Assembly: GCA_020629155.1 (NCBI GenBank)
Contig: JAHDDW010000001.1
Coordinates: 156,454-220,453, forward strand
From: Acidimicrobiales bacterium
GTDB lineage: Bacteria > Actinomycetota > Acidimicrobiia > Acidimicrobiales > SZUA-35
Length of the DNA stretch: 64,000 nucleotides
Reading direction: 5' to 3'
The stretch's first letter is position 1; every line of letters starts with the position of its first letter. The notes beneath the pieces are model-generated. The model was not told the DNA's origin. It worked only from the letters and a program-made list of their open reading frames with translations, and searched no databases. A program made the position numbers and the translations under genes. Below are positions 9,413-18,955 of this stretch, piece after piece.

Positions 9413-9581
9413 ACCGCAGATATTCTAACAACGTATCCACTAGCTAGGAACGCAGCATCTAAACCTGTTTGGCTAGCTGCACTAAACATTCATCGGTACG
9501 ACATCCTGCAGGACTAGAACAAGCCCAAAGATCATCCTCGAGACCTTTGTTGAAAATCATTCCCTCAAGAAGAATAGATCT

Positions 9582-10298
9582 ATGATCAAAGTTCATCAGG
9601 TAACAAAACGTTACCAAAAGACGGTTCTACAAAACTTTTCTGTCAATATTCCAAAAGGACAAATTACAGGATTTATAGGTCCAAATGGTGCCGGAAAATC
9701 AACCTTAATGCGCATTATGCTTGGTTTATCTACTCCTGATAGCGGCACCATAACTTTCGATGGAATCTCTTATAAAAAACTGGATTGCCCAATGCGCACC
9801 GTGGGCGCTCTTTTGGAAAAGGCTAAACCTCACAAGGAGTTGACCGTTAAAGCTCACCTTAGCTGGCTGGCAAAGGTAAATGATATAGCCATTTCTCGGG
9901 TATCGGAAGTTCTTCAAATTGTGGGGATGGAGAAGTCATTGCACGATAAAGTAGGGACGCTATCGTTTGGCATGAATCAACGTTTAGGACTAGCTGCCGC
10001 CTTACTAGGTAAACCAGATTTCCTTATTCTAGATGAACCTGTGAATGGTCTTGACCCACAAGGTGTTCGTTGGATCCGCACATTCCTTCGCGAATTCGTA
10101 GATACAGACGGAACCGTGTTTATGTCTAGCCATCTTATGACAGAGATGGCTTCTACAGCAGACCATCTCGTGGCCATCAACAGGGGAACTCTTTTAACAG
10201 CTACGAGTATGTCTACCTTTATTGAAACATATAGTCATGGCCAGTTAACTTTAGAAGATGCATACCTTACCTTATTGAAAGACGAAAGCGAAGCATGA
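9582..10298 (+). CDS. ABC transporter ATP-binding protein (ABC-2 exporter)
   Basis: The 238-residue ATPase has Walker A GPNGAGKST (about residues 33-41), a degenerate signature LSFGMNQRLG, Walker B FLILDEPVNGLDP and a switch His in SSHLMTEM. It resembles NatA/BcrA-type exporter ATPases. It overlaps the permease gene by 4 nt. The 169-nt divergent region between it and the histidine-kinase gene contains a palindromic TCCTGCAGGA, which could be a regulator site. Likely role: two-component-controlled export of an antimicrobial or lipid-like substrate (inference). Confidence 0.93.
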   Translation: MIKVHQVTKRYQKTVLQNFSVNIPKGQITGFIGPNGAGKSTLMRIMLGLSTPDSGTITFDGISYKKLDCPMRTVGALLEKAKPHKELTVKAHLSWLAKVNDIAISRVSEVLQIVGMEKSLHDKVGTLSFGMNQRLGLAAALLGKPDFLILDEPVNGLDPQGVRWIRTFLREFVDTDGTVFMSSHLMTEMASTADHLVAINRGTLLTATSMSTFIETYSHGQLTLEDAYLTLLKDESEA

Positions 10299-11062
10299 AC
10301 TATCGACCATTCTACCGATCGTGCAAAGCTGAATATATCAAACTTACGTCCTTATTTTCTCTTCGTCTAACGCTTGCTCTTTTTGTTACGGGAACAGTTG
10401 GATTAGCATTATTGGCTGGCTGGTCTTTGAAAGGAGCTCTCGATGCAGGTGAACCCCTTGTTCTTGAAGATCCCTACCCTCCAGCACAAGCAGGTCTTGA
10501 TATTCTCCAATATGGCATTATTCCCTTAATGGTCTTCGCTGTCCGTAGCATCACCATCGAATATAGCTCTGGCATGGCTCGATTATCAGCACTTGCTTAT
10601 CCTTCACGTTCAATACATCTTGCAGCAAAGGCAACTGTTGTGACCCTTTTGGTTATAACAATTTCTGTTCCTACAGTAACTAGTGGGTACCTTGTCAACT
10701 CATGGATGCTCGGTTCTTATGGAGAACCTGTTACTTCAGCAGTTATCATCGCGATGATTGGAGCCGTAATGTATTTACTTTTAATGAGCCTGCTAGCTTT
10801 TTTTATTGCAGCTATTACAAGAAGTACTATAGTTCCTTTGGCTACTCTCATAACGATGCTTCTTGCTGGCTCACAAATTCTATCGCTTATCACAAGCGCA
10901 GAAATAGCTCGCTTTACACCCGATCGGGCTGGTGTAATGCTATTTAGGATTGCTCCCGCATCAGGAGAGCCAAATGCTTGGACAAGTTTTCTTATCATAC
11001 TTTTATGGACAATCACTGCTTCGCTAGGGTCATTTATATCTGTTAATCGCCGCGATGTCTAA
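10295..11062 (+). CDS. ABC-2 type permease
   Basis: The 255-residue protein has six predicted hydrophobic helices (for example LTLALFVTGTVGLALLAGW, TVVTLLVITISVPTVTSGYL, VIIAMIGAVMYLLLMSLLAFFIAAI and the C-terminal FLIILLWTITASLGSFIS). A soluble loop after helix 1 carries a short acidic, proline-rich stretch. The IEYSSGMARLSALAYPSR segment is the coupling-helix region typical of ABC-2 permeases. It pairs with the ATPase encoded 4 nt upstream. Substrate unknown. Confidence 0.88.
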   Translation: MNYRPFYRSCKAEYIKLTSLFSLRLTLALFVTGTVGLALLAGWSLKGALDAGEPLVLEDPYPPAQAGLDILQYGIIPLMVFAVRSITIEYSSGMARLSALAYPSRSIHLAAKATVVTLLVITISVPTVTSGYLVNSWMLGSYGEPVTSAVIIAMIGAVMYLLLMSLLAFFIAAITRSTIVPLATLITMLLAGSQILSLITSAEIARFTPDRAGVMLFRIAPASGEPNAWTSFLIILLWTITASLGSFISVNRRDV

Positions 11063-11121
11063 ATCAAGTAGCGTAGAATATAGTGCTACAACTATGACCA
11101 TGGCAGAACGTACCTATTTCT

Positions 11122-11242
11122 GACTATCTCTAAAAATAACTTTTGTTTATTTCTTACTTGCACAAGCACACGTGAGAACCTCCATGGAATGGACCGAGCT
11201 GAGCGGAAATGCAGTAGGCATCTACCAATTTTTAGAGGTGCC
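11122..11242. mobile_element. MITE-like element, copy B
   Basis: A 121-bp element lies between the permease and helicase genes with imperfect terminal inverted repeats (GACTATCTCTAAAAAT at the left; GGCACCTCTAAAAATT on the other strand at the right). Read on the minus strand, its core (ACTGCATTTCCGCTC, TCCATTCCATGGAGGTT) closely matches copy A and its end matches copy C. It appears to be the least rearranged copy. Confidence 0.65.
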
Positions 11243-11291
11243 TTCTACTTGTCTGTCTCAGCTTTTATTTCACTTTATGACCGCCTGCCAG

Positions 11292-11303
11292 TAGGCTACA
11301 GCA
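11292..11303 (+). promoter_or_regulatory. -10 box of the helicase gene (leaderless type)
   Basis: TAGGCT is followed by 6 nt and the ATG at 11304. It lies just downstream of MITE copy B. Confidence 0.4.
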
Positions 11304-13802
11304 ATGCTCGCAGATGAACTCGCCAACCTTGACCCAAACCCTGATAGCGATCTACTGCTTGATATTTTTCTAGCCTATTGCAGCGAACAGGGCATCGAAA
11401 TGTATGAGTCGCAAGAAGAAGCGGTGCTAGAACTTTTCGCTGGCAGTAACGTTATTTTGAACACACCGACAGGTTCAGGCAAGTCGCTTGTGGCTCTCGC
11501 TGCTCACTTCGCCGCGCTTGCACAGAATAAACGAAGCGTCTACACCGCACCGATCAAAGCGCTTGTTTCTGAAAAGTTTTTTGCGCTCTGTCAGACTCTA
11601 GGCACAGATAACGTTGGCATGATCACAGGCGACGCTAGCGTCAACCCAGACGCTCCTGTCATCTGCTGCACTGCCGAAATTCTCGCCAACTGGGTGCTTC
11701 GCGAAGGCGCAGCTACTCCTGTTGACACGGTGATCAGCGACGAGTTTCACTTCTATGGCGACCCGCAACGTGGCTGGGCATGGCAAGTGCCGCTGCTTGA
11801 GCTGAGCGACACACAGTTTTTGCTTATGTCGGCCACACTCGGCGACCCAGACTTTTTCGAGACAAAGCTACAACGCCTGACGAAAGCCCCAACAACAATT
11901 GTATCGTCGACACAACGCCCTGTGCCTCTGGCGTTTGAATATCGCCGCACAACACTACACCAGTCGATTACTGACCTGCTTGAAAAAGATTTAGCGCCGA
12001 TTTATCTTGTCCATTTCACGCAACGTGAAGCGACTGAAGCAGCGCAAAACTATTTATCGCTTGACCCGCTATCGAAGGATGAGAAAAAACAGATCAAGCA
12101 AGCAATCGCAAACTTCAAGTTTGACTCACCTATTGGTAAAGATATCCGCCGCTACATAAGTGGCGGTGTTGGTGTACACCACGCTGGCCTGCTCCCTAAA
12201 TATCGTCTTTTGATCGAGAAACTTGCGTCACAAGGGCTACTCAAAATTATTTGTGGCACTGACACCCTCGGCGTTGGCGTGAACGTGCCGATCCGTTCGG
12301 TTCTTTTCACCCAGCTTTGCAAGTTTGATGGGGTGAGCACTCGCCTGTTGAAGAACCGTGAGTTTCAGCAGATCGCAGGTCGAGCGGGGCGTAAAGGATT
12401 CGATGACCAAGGCTATGTCTGGGCGCAAGACCCGCCACACAATATAGAAAATCAGCAAGCGCAACAAAAAGCGTTGAACGACCCCAAAAAGAAGAAAAAA
12501 CTTGTAAAGAAAAAGCCGCCCGAACGTGGCTATACCCATTGGGGCGAAGAAACGTTTACCAAAATGTCGACTGGCGCACCTGAAACACTGCGAGCGTCAT
12601 TTGATGTGACCCATCAGATGGTGCTATCTGTGCTGGCTCGTCCAGGTGACGGCTGCCACGAACTCAAAACGCTGCTTAACCAAGTACATACGACACACAA
12701 ACAGCGTCGGCGCTATCAAAAAAAGGCGATTGCCATTTATCGGTCGCTGCGAGACGCTGAGTTGGTGACGCGCCTAGACGCACCGAATGAGCAAGGCGCA
12801 TTGTTTGAAGTTGCTGTCGATCTGCAAGACGAATTTGCGCTCCACCAACCGTTGTCATTGTGGGCGTTAGAAGCAATCGAACTTGAACTTGACCGTGAAG
12901 CTAGCGACTATCCGCTGCTTCTTCTCAGCGTTATCGAAGCAACGCTAGAGACACCACGAGTTATAACCGCAGCCCAGCTTAACGTTGTCAAAAACGAGTT
13001 GATGGCTGACTTAAAAGCTCGTGGCATCGAATATGAAGAACGCATGGAAAAACTTGCCGAGGCTACCTACCCCCAACCGAACAAAGAATGGATTTATACA
13101 AGCTTTGACGCGTTCCGCGCAAAGAATCCTTGGGCCAACTCACACACGGTAACGCCGAAAGGTATTATTCGCCAAATGCTTGAGAAAGCTATGGACTTCA
13201 ACACCTATGTGCTACATCTTGGCCTGAAACGATCCGAAGGTGTCGTACTTCGCTACCTTTCCGATGCATATAAAGCACTTGTGCAAAACGTTCCTTCCGA
13301 CCTGCGAGGCGATGAGATCGGCGACGTGATCGAATGGCTTAAACTGTTGATCCGTCAAACCGATTCGAGTTTGATCGATGAATGGGAGAAGCTAACAAAC
13401 CCAGACGAAACAGAAGAAACCGCAGAAAAAGTTGCCGCACCCAAAGTGCTTGCGTTTACTGAAAACACCCGTGCGTTTAGCGTAATGGTGCGTAACCAAA
13501 TGTTTGCATGGCTAGAAGCTATCGCTAAGCAAAACTATGCTTCTGTCCCAGTCGACAATTTACGCGAGACTATGGGGCCATACTGGGAGATACACGAGTT
13601 TATAGCAATAGACGCCGATGCTCGATCGGCAAACTATTTTGACTATAAAGCTACTGACGGCATAGCAACGCAGCACATTGTCGACCCAGAAAACAGCGGC
13701 GTCTGGAAAATACAAGCTACCGTCGATATCGAAGCTTCTAATGAACAAGAAAAAGCTGTGTTTGAAGAACTTACGGTTGTGAACTTAGAAGCTAGCCGCT
13801 AG
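11304..13802 (+). CDS. DEAD/DEAH-box helicase (DUF3516 type)
   Basis: The 832-residue superfamily-2 helicase has Walker A TPTGSGKSLVALAA, motif II SDEFHFYGD, motif III MSATLG, and motifs IV-VI around VGVHHAGLLPKYR, GTDTLGVGVNVP and QQIAGRAGRKG. Such Ski2-like helicases with a long C-terminal DUF3516-type region are typical of actinobacteria, where they are assumed to act on RNA or DNA; the exact substrate is unknown. A Lys-rich insert (KKKKKLVKKKPPERG) follows motif VI. The gene ends 67 nt before the terminal CRISPR repeat; that stretch holds no other feature. Confidence 0.88.
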   Translation: MLADELANLDPNPDSDLLLDIFLAYCSEQGIEMYESQEEAVLELFAGSNVILNTPTGSGKSLVALAAHFAALAQNKRSVYTAPIKALVSEKFFALCQTLGTDNVGMITGDASVNPDAPVICCTAEILANWVLREGAATPVDTVISDEFHFYGDPQRGWAWQVPLLELSDTQFLLMSATLGDPDFFETKLQRLTKAPTTIVSSTQRPVPLAFEYRRTTLHQSITDLLEKDLAPIYLVHFTQREATEAAQNYLSLDPLSKDEKKQIKQAIANFKFDSPIGKDIRRYISGGVGVHHAGLLPKYRLLIEKLASQGLLKIICGTDTLGVGVNVPIRSVLFTQLCKFDGVSTRLLKNREFQQIAGRAGRKGFDDQGYVWAQDPPHNIENQQAQQKALNDPKKKKKLVKKKPPERGYTHWGEETFTKMSTGAPETLRASFDVTHQMVLSVLARPGDGCHELKTLLNQVHTTHKQRRRYQKKAIAIYRSLRDAELVTRLDAPNEQGALFEVAVDLQDEFALHQPLSLWALEAIELELDREASDYPLLLLSVIEATLETPRVITAAQLNVVKNELMADLKARGIEYEERMEKLAEATYPQPNKEWIYTSFDAFRAKNPWANSHTVTPKGIIRQMLEKAMDFNTYVLHLGLKRSEGVVLRYLSDAYKALVQNVPSDLRGDEIGDVIEWLKLLIRQTDSSLIDEWEKLTNPDETEETAEKVAAPKVLAFTENTRAFSVMVRNQMFAWLEAIAKQNYASVPVDNLRETMGPYWEIHEFIAIDADARSANYFDYKATDGIATQHIVDPENSGVWKIQATVDIEASNEQEKAVFEELTVVNLEASR

Positions 13803-13869
13803 GAAGCTGAACGAACGAAACCTGAGATTTACCCGCTAAACAAACCAAAGACTACACCCCATCGCCAGC

Positions 13870-13906
13870 GTTCCAATCCTCGCCTGGGAGTTACCCCAGG
13901 CGTTAC
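13870..13906 (-). CRISPR. Terminal CRISPR repeat, cut off from the array by the IS256 element
   Basis: An exact 37-bp copy of the array repeat stands alone 1.48 kb from the next one. The 29 nt after it (13907-13935) plus the 7 nt at 15376-15382 rebuild a normal 36-nt spacer once the insertion sequence and one target copy are removed. It is therefore the leader-distal end of the same array. It shows no degeneration, which is unusual for a terminal repeat. Confidence 0.95.
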
Positions 13907-13927
13907 TTCAGCTATACCTAATTTCTT

Positions 13928-13935
13928 CTCGGACC
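13928..13935. repeat. Left 8-bp target-site duplication of the IS256-family element
   Basis: CTCGGACC directly precedes the left inverted repeat and is repeated at 15368-15375 directly after the right one. Eight to nine bp is the duplication size expected for the IS256 family. Confidence 0.92.
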
Positions 13936-15367
13936 GAGTTATGATCGAATTTGGTGTATGGGTTGGTTAGCGGTGTGTCCGGTTGATTAAATATTATTCA
14001 CGAAAATTTCTATTTAATTGAACCTGGAGCACAACCACTATGAAAGATAATACTATCAAAATTGTTGATGAAGTAAATATTTTTGATGGGTCTTTTGATC
14101 CGTTGACTGAGTTGATTAGGAAAGGGGCCCGTGATTTGATTGCTGGTGCTGTCGAAGCAGAACTGCAAGTTTTGTTGGACGGGTTCAGTAATGTGAAGAC
14201 TTTGGATGGGCGTGCTGGTGTTGTGCGTAACGGCTTTCAGCCGACACGAGAAATTTTGACTTCTGTCGGGTCTGTGAAAGTGCGTATACCGAAAGTACGG
14301 TCACGCACAGGTGACCCGGTTACTTTCCGCAGTGTTCTTGTCCCGCCGTATCTGCGTAAAGCCCGCTCGTTGGAAGCTGCTATCCCTTGGCTGTATCTGA
14401 AAGGTGTTTCCTCCGGGGAGATGGGTGACGCTTTGAAAGTGTTAGTCGGTGATGAGGCTGCTGGATTATCGCCAGCTGTTGTATCACGACTCAAAACAAA
14501 ATGGGCTGGCGAGTACGACGTGTGGTGTAAACAAGACTTAACGAGTGACGAGTTTGTCTATATTTGGGTGGATGGGATCCACTCCGGACTACGCACACCG
14601 GCAGTCGATAGAATAGACGGGAACTCAGATAAGCTTTGCTGCCTCGTCGTCATAGGTGTCACCAGCGCAGGCGAAAAAAGGTTTCTTGCTGTCACCGATG
14701 GTGACCGTGAGTCGAAACAGTCATGGAAACAAGTTCTTGTTGATTTAAAGAGCCGTGGCATGAACGTTCCGAAGCTTGCTGTTGGTGATGGGGCTATGGG
14801 GTTTTGGGCAGCAGCCGACGAGATTATGCCTGAAATGAAACACCAGCGGTGTTGGGTTCACAAAACATGCAACATCATGAATTATCTACCGAAAAGCTTG
14901 GAAGGTAAAGCCAAAGTAATGTTGAAAGAAATCTATATGTCTCCCACGGTTGATCACGCTGACAAAGCTTTTGAACAGTTCGTTAAAACGTTTGAGGCGA
15001 AATATCCGAAAGCGATAGTATGTCTTCAAAAAGACAGGGATGAACTGTTAGCATTCTATAGTTTCCCGGCTCAGCACTGGCAATCTATACGAACCACGAA
15101 CCCTATCGAATCAAGTTTCGCGACTATTAGGCACCGCACGAAACGTTCTAAAGGATGTCTATCGAAATCTACGATGTTGCACATGATCTACAAACTCGCA
15201 ATGACAGCCGAAAACAATTGGAACCGTTTGAAAGGATTCAACCAGCTACCAGAAGTCGCGAAAGGAGTAACATTTATCAACGGGGAACACCCAAACCAGC
15301 AACAAGAAACAATGATCAACCAGACAGCTGCCTAAACACTCTCATACACCAGATTTGACAATAGCTC
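13936..15367 (+). mobile_element. IS256-family insertion sequence (1,432 bp) inside a CRISPR spacer
   Basis: The ends are imperfect 27-bp inverted repeats matching at 21 of 27 positions: left begins GAGTTATGATCGAATTTGG; right, read inward on the minus strand, begins GAGCTATTGTCAAATCTGG. The element is flanked by a perfect 8-bp direct repeat and encodes one intact transposase. It has landed in the oldest spacer of the type I-C array, separating the last repeat from the rest. The perfect duplication and intact ORF suggest a fairly recent event. Confidence 0.93.
14040..15335 (+). CDS. IS256-family (Mutator-type) DDE transposase
   Basis: The 431-residue transposase has the N-terminal FDPLTELIRKGARDLIAGAVEAEL and LQVLLDGF pattern of IS256-type enzymes. 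It carries a DDE triad seen as the Asp in YIWVDGIHSGLR, the Asp in AVGDGAMGFWAA and the Glu in TTNPIESSFATIRHRTKRSKGC. The CWVHKTCNI segment is also family-typical. The frame is uninterrupted at full length, so it is probably functional. It is transcribed opposite to the crRNA precursor. Confidence 0.96.
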   Translation: MKDNTIKIVDEVNIFDGSFDPLTELIRKGARDLIAGAVEAELQVLLDGFSNVKTLDGRAGVVRNGFQPTREILTSVGSVKVRIPKVRSRTGDPVTFRSVLVPPYLRKARSLEAAIPWLYLKGVSSGEMGDALKVLVGDEAAGLSPAVVSRLKTKWAGEYDVWCKQDLTSDEFVYIWVDGIHSGLRTPAVDRIDGNSDKLCCLVVIGVTSAGEKRFLAVTDGDRESKQSWKQVLVDLKSRGMNVPKLAVGDGAMGFWAAADEIMPEMKHQRCWVHKTCNIMNYLPKSLEGKAKVMLKEIYMSPTVDHADKAFEQFVKTFEAKYPKAIVCLQKDRDELLAFYSFPAQHWQSIRTTNPIESSFATIRHRTKRSKGCLSKSTMLHMIYKLAMTAENNWNRLKGFNQLPEVAKGVTFINGEHPNQQQETMINQTAA

Positions 15368-15375
15368 CTCGGACC
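15368..15375. repeat. Right 8-bp target-site duplication of the IS256-family element
   Basis: This second copy of CTCGGACC directly follows the IS right end. Seven more spacer bases (TCAAGAG) then lead into the first main-array repeat at 15383. Confidence 0.92.
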
Positions 15376-15382
15376 TCAAGAG

Positions 15383-18300
15383 GTTCCAATCCTCGCCTGG
15401 GAGTTACCCCAGGCGTTACGTTCGAACTCGACTGGTGATAGATAGCCGAGCGATGTTCCAATCCTCGCCTGGGAGTTACCCCAGGCGTTACCGAAGTGGC
15501 CAGCGTAACCCGTATAGCTCAATGGGTTCCAATCCTCGCCTGGGAGTTACCCCAGGCGTTACACTGTTTTTATGGGTGAGGGTGCTGGCTCTGCGTTGTT
15601 CCAATCCTCGCCTGGGAGTTACCCCAGGCGTTACCACCGTAAAGAGGTCGCCCGTGCGGCTCTTGAACATGTTCCAATCCTCGCCTGGGAGTTACCCCAG
15701 GCGTTACTAGCACTCGATTCCAAACCAAAGGACAGCGTAAACAGTTCCAATCCTCGCCTGGGAGTTACCCCAGGCGTTACCGTGGCCAGCGTGCAAAGGT
15801 CGAGACCCCACAAGATGGGTTCCAATCCTCGCCTGGGAGTTACCCCAGGCGTTACTGTTAGGCGGCTGACCACCACAAAGTATTGTGGTGTTCCAATCCT
15901 CGCCTGGGAGTTACCCCAGGCGTTACTCACACTCACAAATGCGCTGAGTCTGAAGTCAAGTTCCAATCCTCGCCTGGGAGTTACCCCAGGCGTTACCGAA
16001 GTGGCCAGCGTAACCCGTATAGCTCAATGGGTTCCAATCCTCGCCTGGGAGTTACCCCAGGCGTTACACTGTTTTTATGGGTGAGGGTGCTGGCTCTGCG
16101 TTGTTCCAATCCTCGCCTGGGAGTTACCCCAGGCGTTACCGTTCGAACTCGACTGGTGATAGATAGCCGAGCGATGTTCCAATCCTCGCCTGGGAGTTAC
16201 CCCAGGCGTTACTAGATCCTATTCTGGTCTGAATCGTGGTCATGGTCTGTTCCAATCCTCGCCTGGGAGTTACCCCAGGCGTTACTGAGACCACCGCCAA
16301 CAGACCTAACACCACAAGCAGTTCCAATCCTCGCCTGGGAGTTACCCCAGGCGTTACCTTACTCCAAGGCTGAACTGTTTCTGATACAAAACAGTTCCAA
16401 TCCTCGCCTGGGAGTTACCCCAGGCGTTACTGCCGTCTTGTTTGATTATAGAACTCGATGTAGTCGTTCCAATCCTCGCCTGGGAGTTACCCCAGGCGTT
16501 ACAAGACTTAGAGGCGTTAAGTGACGAAGCGTCAATCAAGTTCCAATCCTCGCCTGGGAGTTACCCCAGGCGTTACCCAGAGTTGCGGCGTAGAGCCGCC
16601 AACGGTGAGAAGTTCCAATCCTCGCCTGGGAGTTACCCCAGGCGTTACGAGTTTTGATCTTGTATCCGTAGTTCATGGCAACTTGTTCCAATCCTCGCCT
16701 GGGAGTTACCCCAGGCGTTACTTAGAGTTATCAACTGATCAGGAGCTTTCAGATCGTGTTCCAATCCTCGCCTGGGAGTTACCCCAGGCGTTACAGGAAG
16801 CTGCCCAAAATTTACAACTACGAAAAAAAGTTCCAATCCTCGCCTGGGAGTTACCCCAGGCGTTACACAATAAGCACGGCATAATAATGTCGCTGTTTGG
16901 TGTTCCAATCCTCGCCTGGGAGTTACCCCAGGCGTTACCTTCTCGCACTTCCTCACTGAAACCATCAGATACAGTTCCAATCCTCGCCTGGGAGTTACCC
17001 CAGGCGTTACCATATCAGAATTAAAGCTGGCGCTGGCAAACCAGTTGTTCCAATCCTCGCCTGGGAGTTACCCCAGGCGTTACTGTTAGGCGGCTGACCA
17101 CCACAAAGTATTGTGGTGTTCCAATCCTCGCCTGGGAGTTACCCCAGGCGTTACAGTACGAAATCAAGGCAAGCTTGATTTCCGTGGAGGTTCCAATCCT
17201 CGCCTGGGAGTTACCCCAGGCGTTACCAGCAACAGCAAACAAGACAACAACAACAAACGGCAGTTCCAATCCTCGCCTGGGAGTTACCCCAGGCGTTACG
17301 GTTTGCCTGGTTGGGAATATGCGCTTGAGAAAAGGTTCCAATCCTCGCCTGGGAGTTACCCCAGGCGTTACAGAGCAGACCGATAACTAGTCCTTTGCTG
17401 AGGTCTGTTCCAATCCTCGCCTGGGAGTTACCCCAGGCGTTACTAGAGTTCGATGACCTGTTTATAGCCCATGAAATAGTTCCAATCCTCGCCTGGGAGT
17501 TACCCCAGGCGTTACCTTTCGTAGAGGATCTAGACGCTGCGCAGGGGTCCAAGTTCCAATCCTCGCCTGGGAGTTACCCCAGGCGTTACCTCACATGTGT
17601 CGGTTGAGGGTGAGGATGAGAATGGGTTCCAATCCTCGCCTGGGAGTTACCCCAGGCGTTACTTGAGCGGTGACAGTGTGAGGGATCGAGAGGTACGGGT
17701 TCCAATCCTCGCCTGGGAGTTACCCCAGGCGTTACTCAAATTCGTCTTGTGCGATTTCCTCCAAGTCAGCGTTCCAATCCTCGCCTGGGAGTTACCCCAG
17801 GCGTTACCCGGATGAGGATGCTCATGTATTTCAGACGAATCGAAGTTCCAATCCTCGCCTGGGAGTTACCCCAGGCGTTACATAGAGTTCGATGACCTGT
17901 TTATAGCCCATGAAATAGTTCCAATCCTCGCCTGGGAGTTACCCCAGGCGTTACCTTTCTCATCTATCTTTCTTGGTTTCGTATCTCTTGTTCCAATCCT
18001 CGCCTGGGAGTTACCCCAGGCGTTACTCAAATTCGTCTTGTGCGATTTCCTCCAAGTCAGCGTTCCAATCCTCGCCTGGGAGTTACCCCAGGCGTTACTG
18101 GCCAGCGTGCAAAGGTCGAGACCCCACAAGATGGGTTCCAATCCTCGCCTGGGAGTTACCCCAGGCGTTACCAGAACGATCACCAGACGATCAAGCCACG
18201 ACAGAGTTCCAATCCTCGCCTGGGAGTTACCCCAGGCGTTACCGGGTATTTGCGTGCAGTGCAGCCGCCTTTAGATGGTTCCAATCCTCGCCTGGGAGTT

Positions 18301-18823
18301 ACCCCAGGCGTTACGCAAAGGGTTCGGCGAGTATATAACGAAACTCGGTTTAGTTCCAATCCTCGCCTGGGAGTTACCCCAGGCGTTACATTATCGCTTG
18401 TACAGTTGATGGCGTGGAAGAAAGTTCCAATCCTCGCCTGGGAGTTACCCCAGGCGTTACAAACAAGTTTACTTGTATGGTTTGGGTATGACTAAGTTCC
18501 AATCCTCGCCTGGGAGTTACCCCAGGCGTTACAACAGAGTTGCGGCGTAGAGCCGCCAACGGTGAGAAGTTCCAATCCTCGCCTGGGAGTTACCCCAGGC
18601 GTTACAGATAGACCATAGGAACCTACCCGAAAACCATGCAGTTCCAATCCTCGCCTGGGAGTTACCCCAGGCGTTACGGTCCAGCCCTGCCCGAAAAAAT
18701 CTTTGTGATCACTGTTCCAATCCTCGCCTGGGAGTTACCCCAGGCGTTACTTGTCACACCCAGTTTGTAGACTCGGGGCGCAACAAGTTCCAATCCTCGC
18801 CTGGGAGTTACCCCAGGCGTTAC
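15383..18823 (-). CRISPR. Type I-C CRISPR array, 48 repeats and 47 spacers (49 and 48 with the IS-split end)
   Basis: Perfectly conserved 37-bp repeats alternate with 33-38-nt spacers. Read on the minus strand the repeat starts GTAACGCCTGGGG and ends GAGGATTGGAAC, with an 8-bp stem (CCTGGG core) and the ATTG-AAC type 3' end usual for type I-C crRNA handles. The leader lies at the high-coordinate side next to cas2, so new spacers enter near 18.8 kb and the oldest are near 15.4 kb. Eight spacers occur twice (starts 15420/16140, 15492/15997, 15563/16068, 15781/18099, 15856/17084, 16577/18533, 17444/17882, 17736/18027). All repeats look identical. Track ORFs in this region are repeat artefacts. 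Confidence 0.99.
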
Positions 18824-18955
18824 CCTGACTGAACAGGAATTATTCATTTCATCTTCGCTGGACTATTCATCTCAACCTTTAAGATTTGTTTTGCAGCGGA
18901 TTTTTGGGGCGGAAGAATAACCATTTATACGAGCACTCTAGGACCGCCCAGTTTT
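18824..18955 (-). promoter_or_regulatory. CRISPR leader
   Basis: These 132 bp lie between the leader-proximal repeat and the cas2 stop. They are AT-rich with runs such as ATTTTTGGGG, and have no ORF or match to the dispersed repeats. By position they should hold the pre-crRNA promoter and the site for polarised spacer insertion. No single promoter hexamer pair is convincing. Confidence 0.7.

Noticed and set aside
15435-18495. Many ORFs with repeated peptides such as VPILAWELPQAL and SNPRLGVTPGVT
   Set aside because: They are reading frames through the CRISPR repeats, present in several frames on both strands, with the 37-bp period; not proteins.
15420-18786. Spacers matching genes in this window (self-targeting)
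   Set aside because: Reading the spacers against the window by eye gave no convincing match outside the array; an exact search would be needed to be sure.
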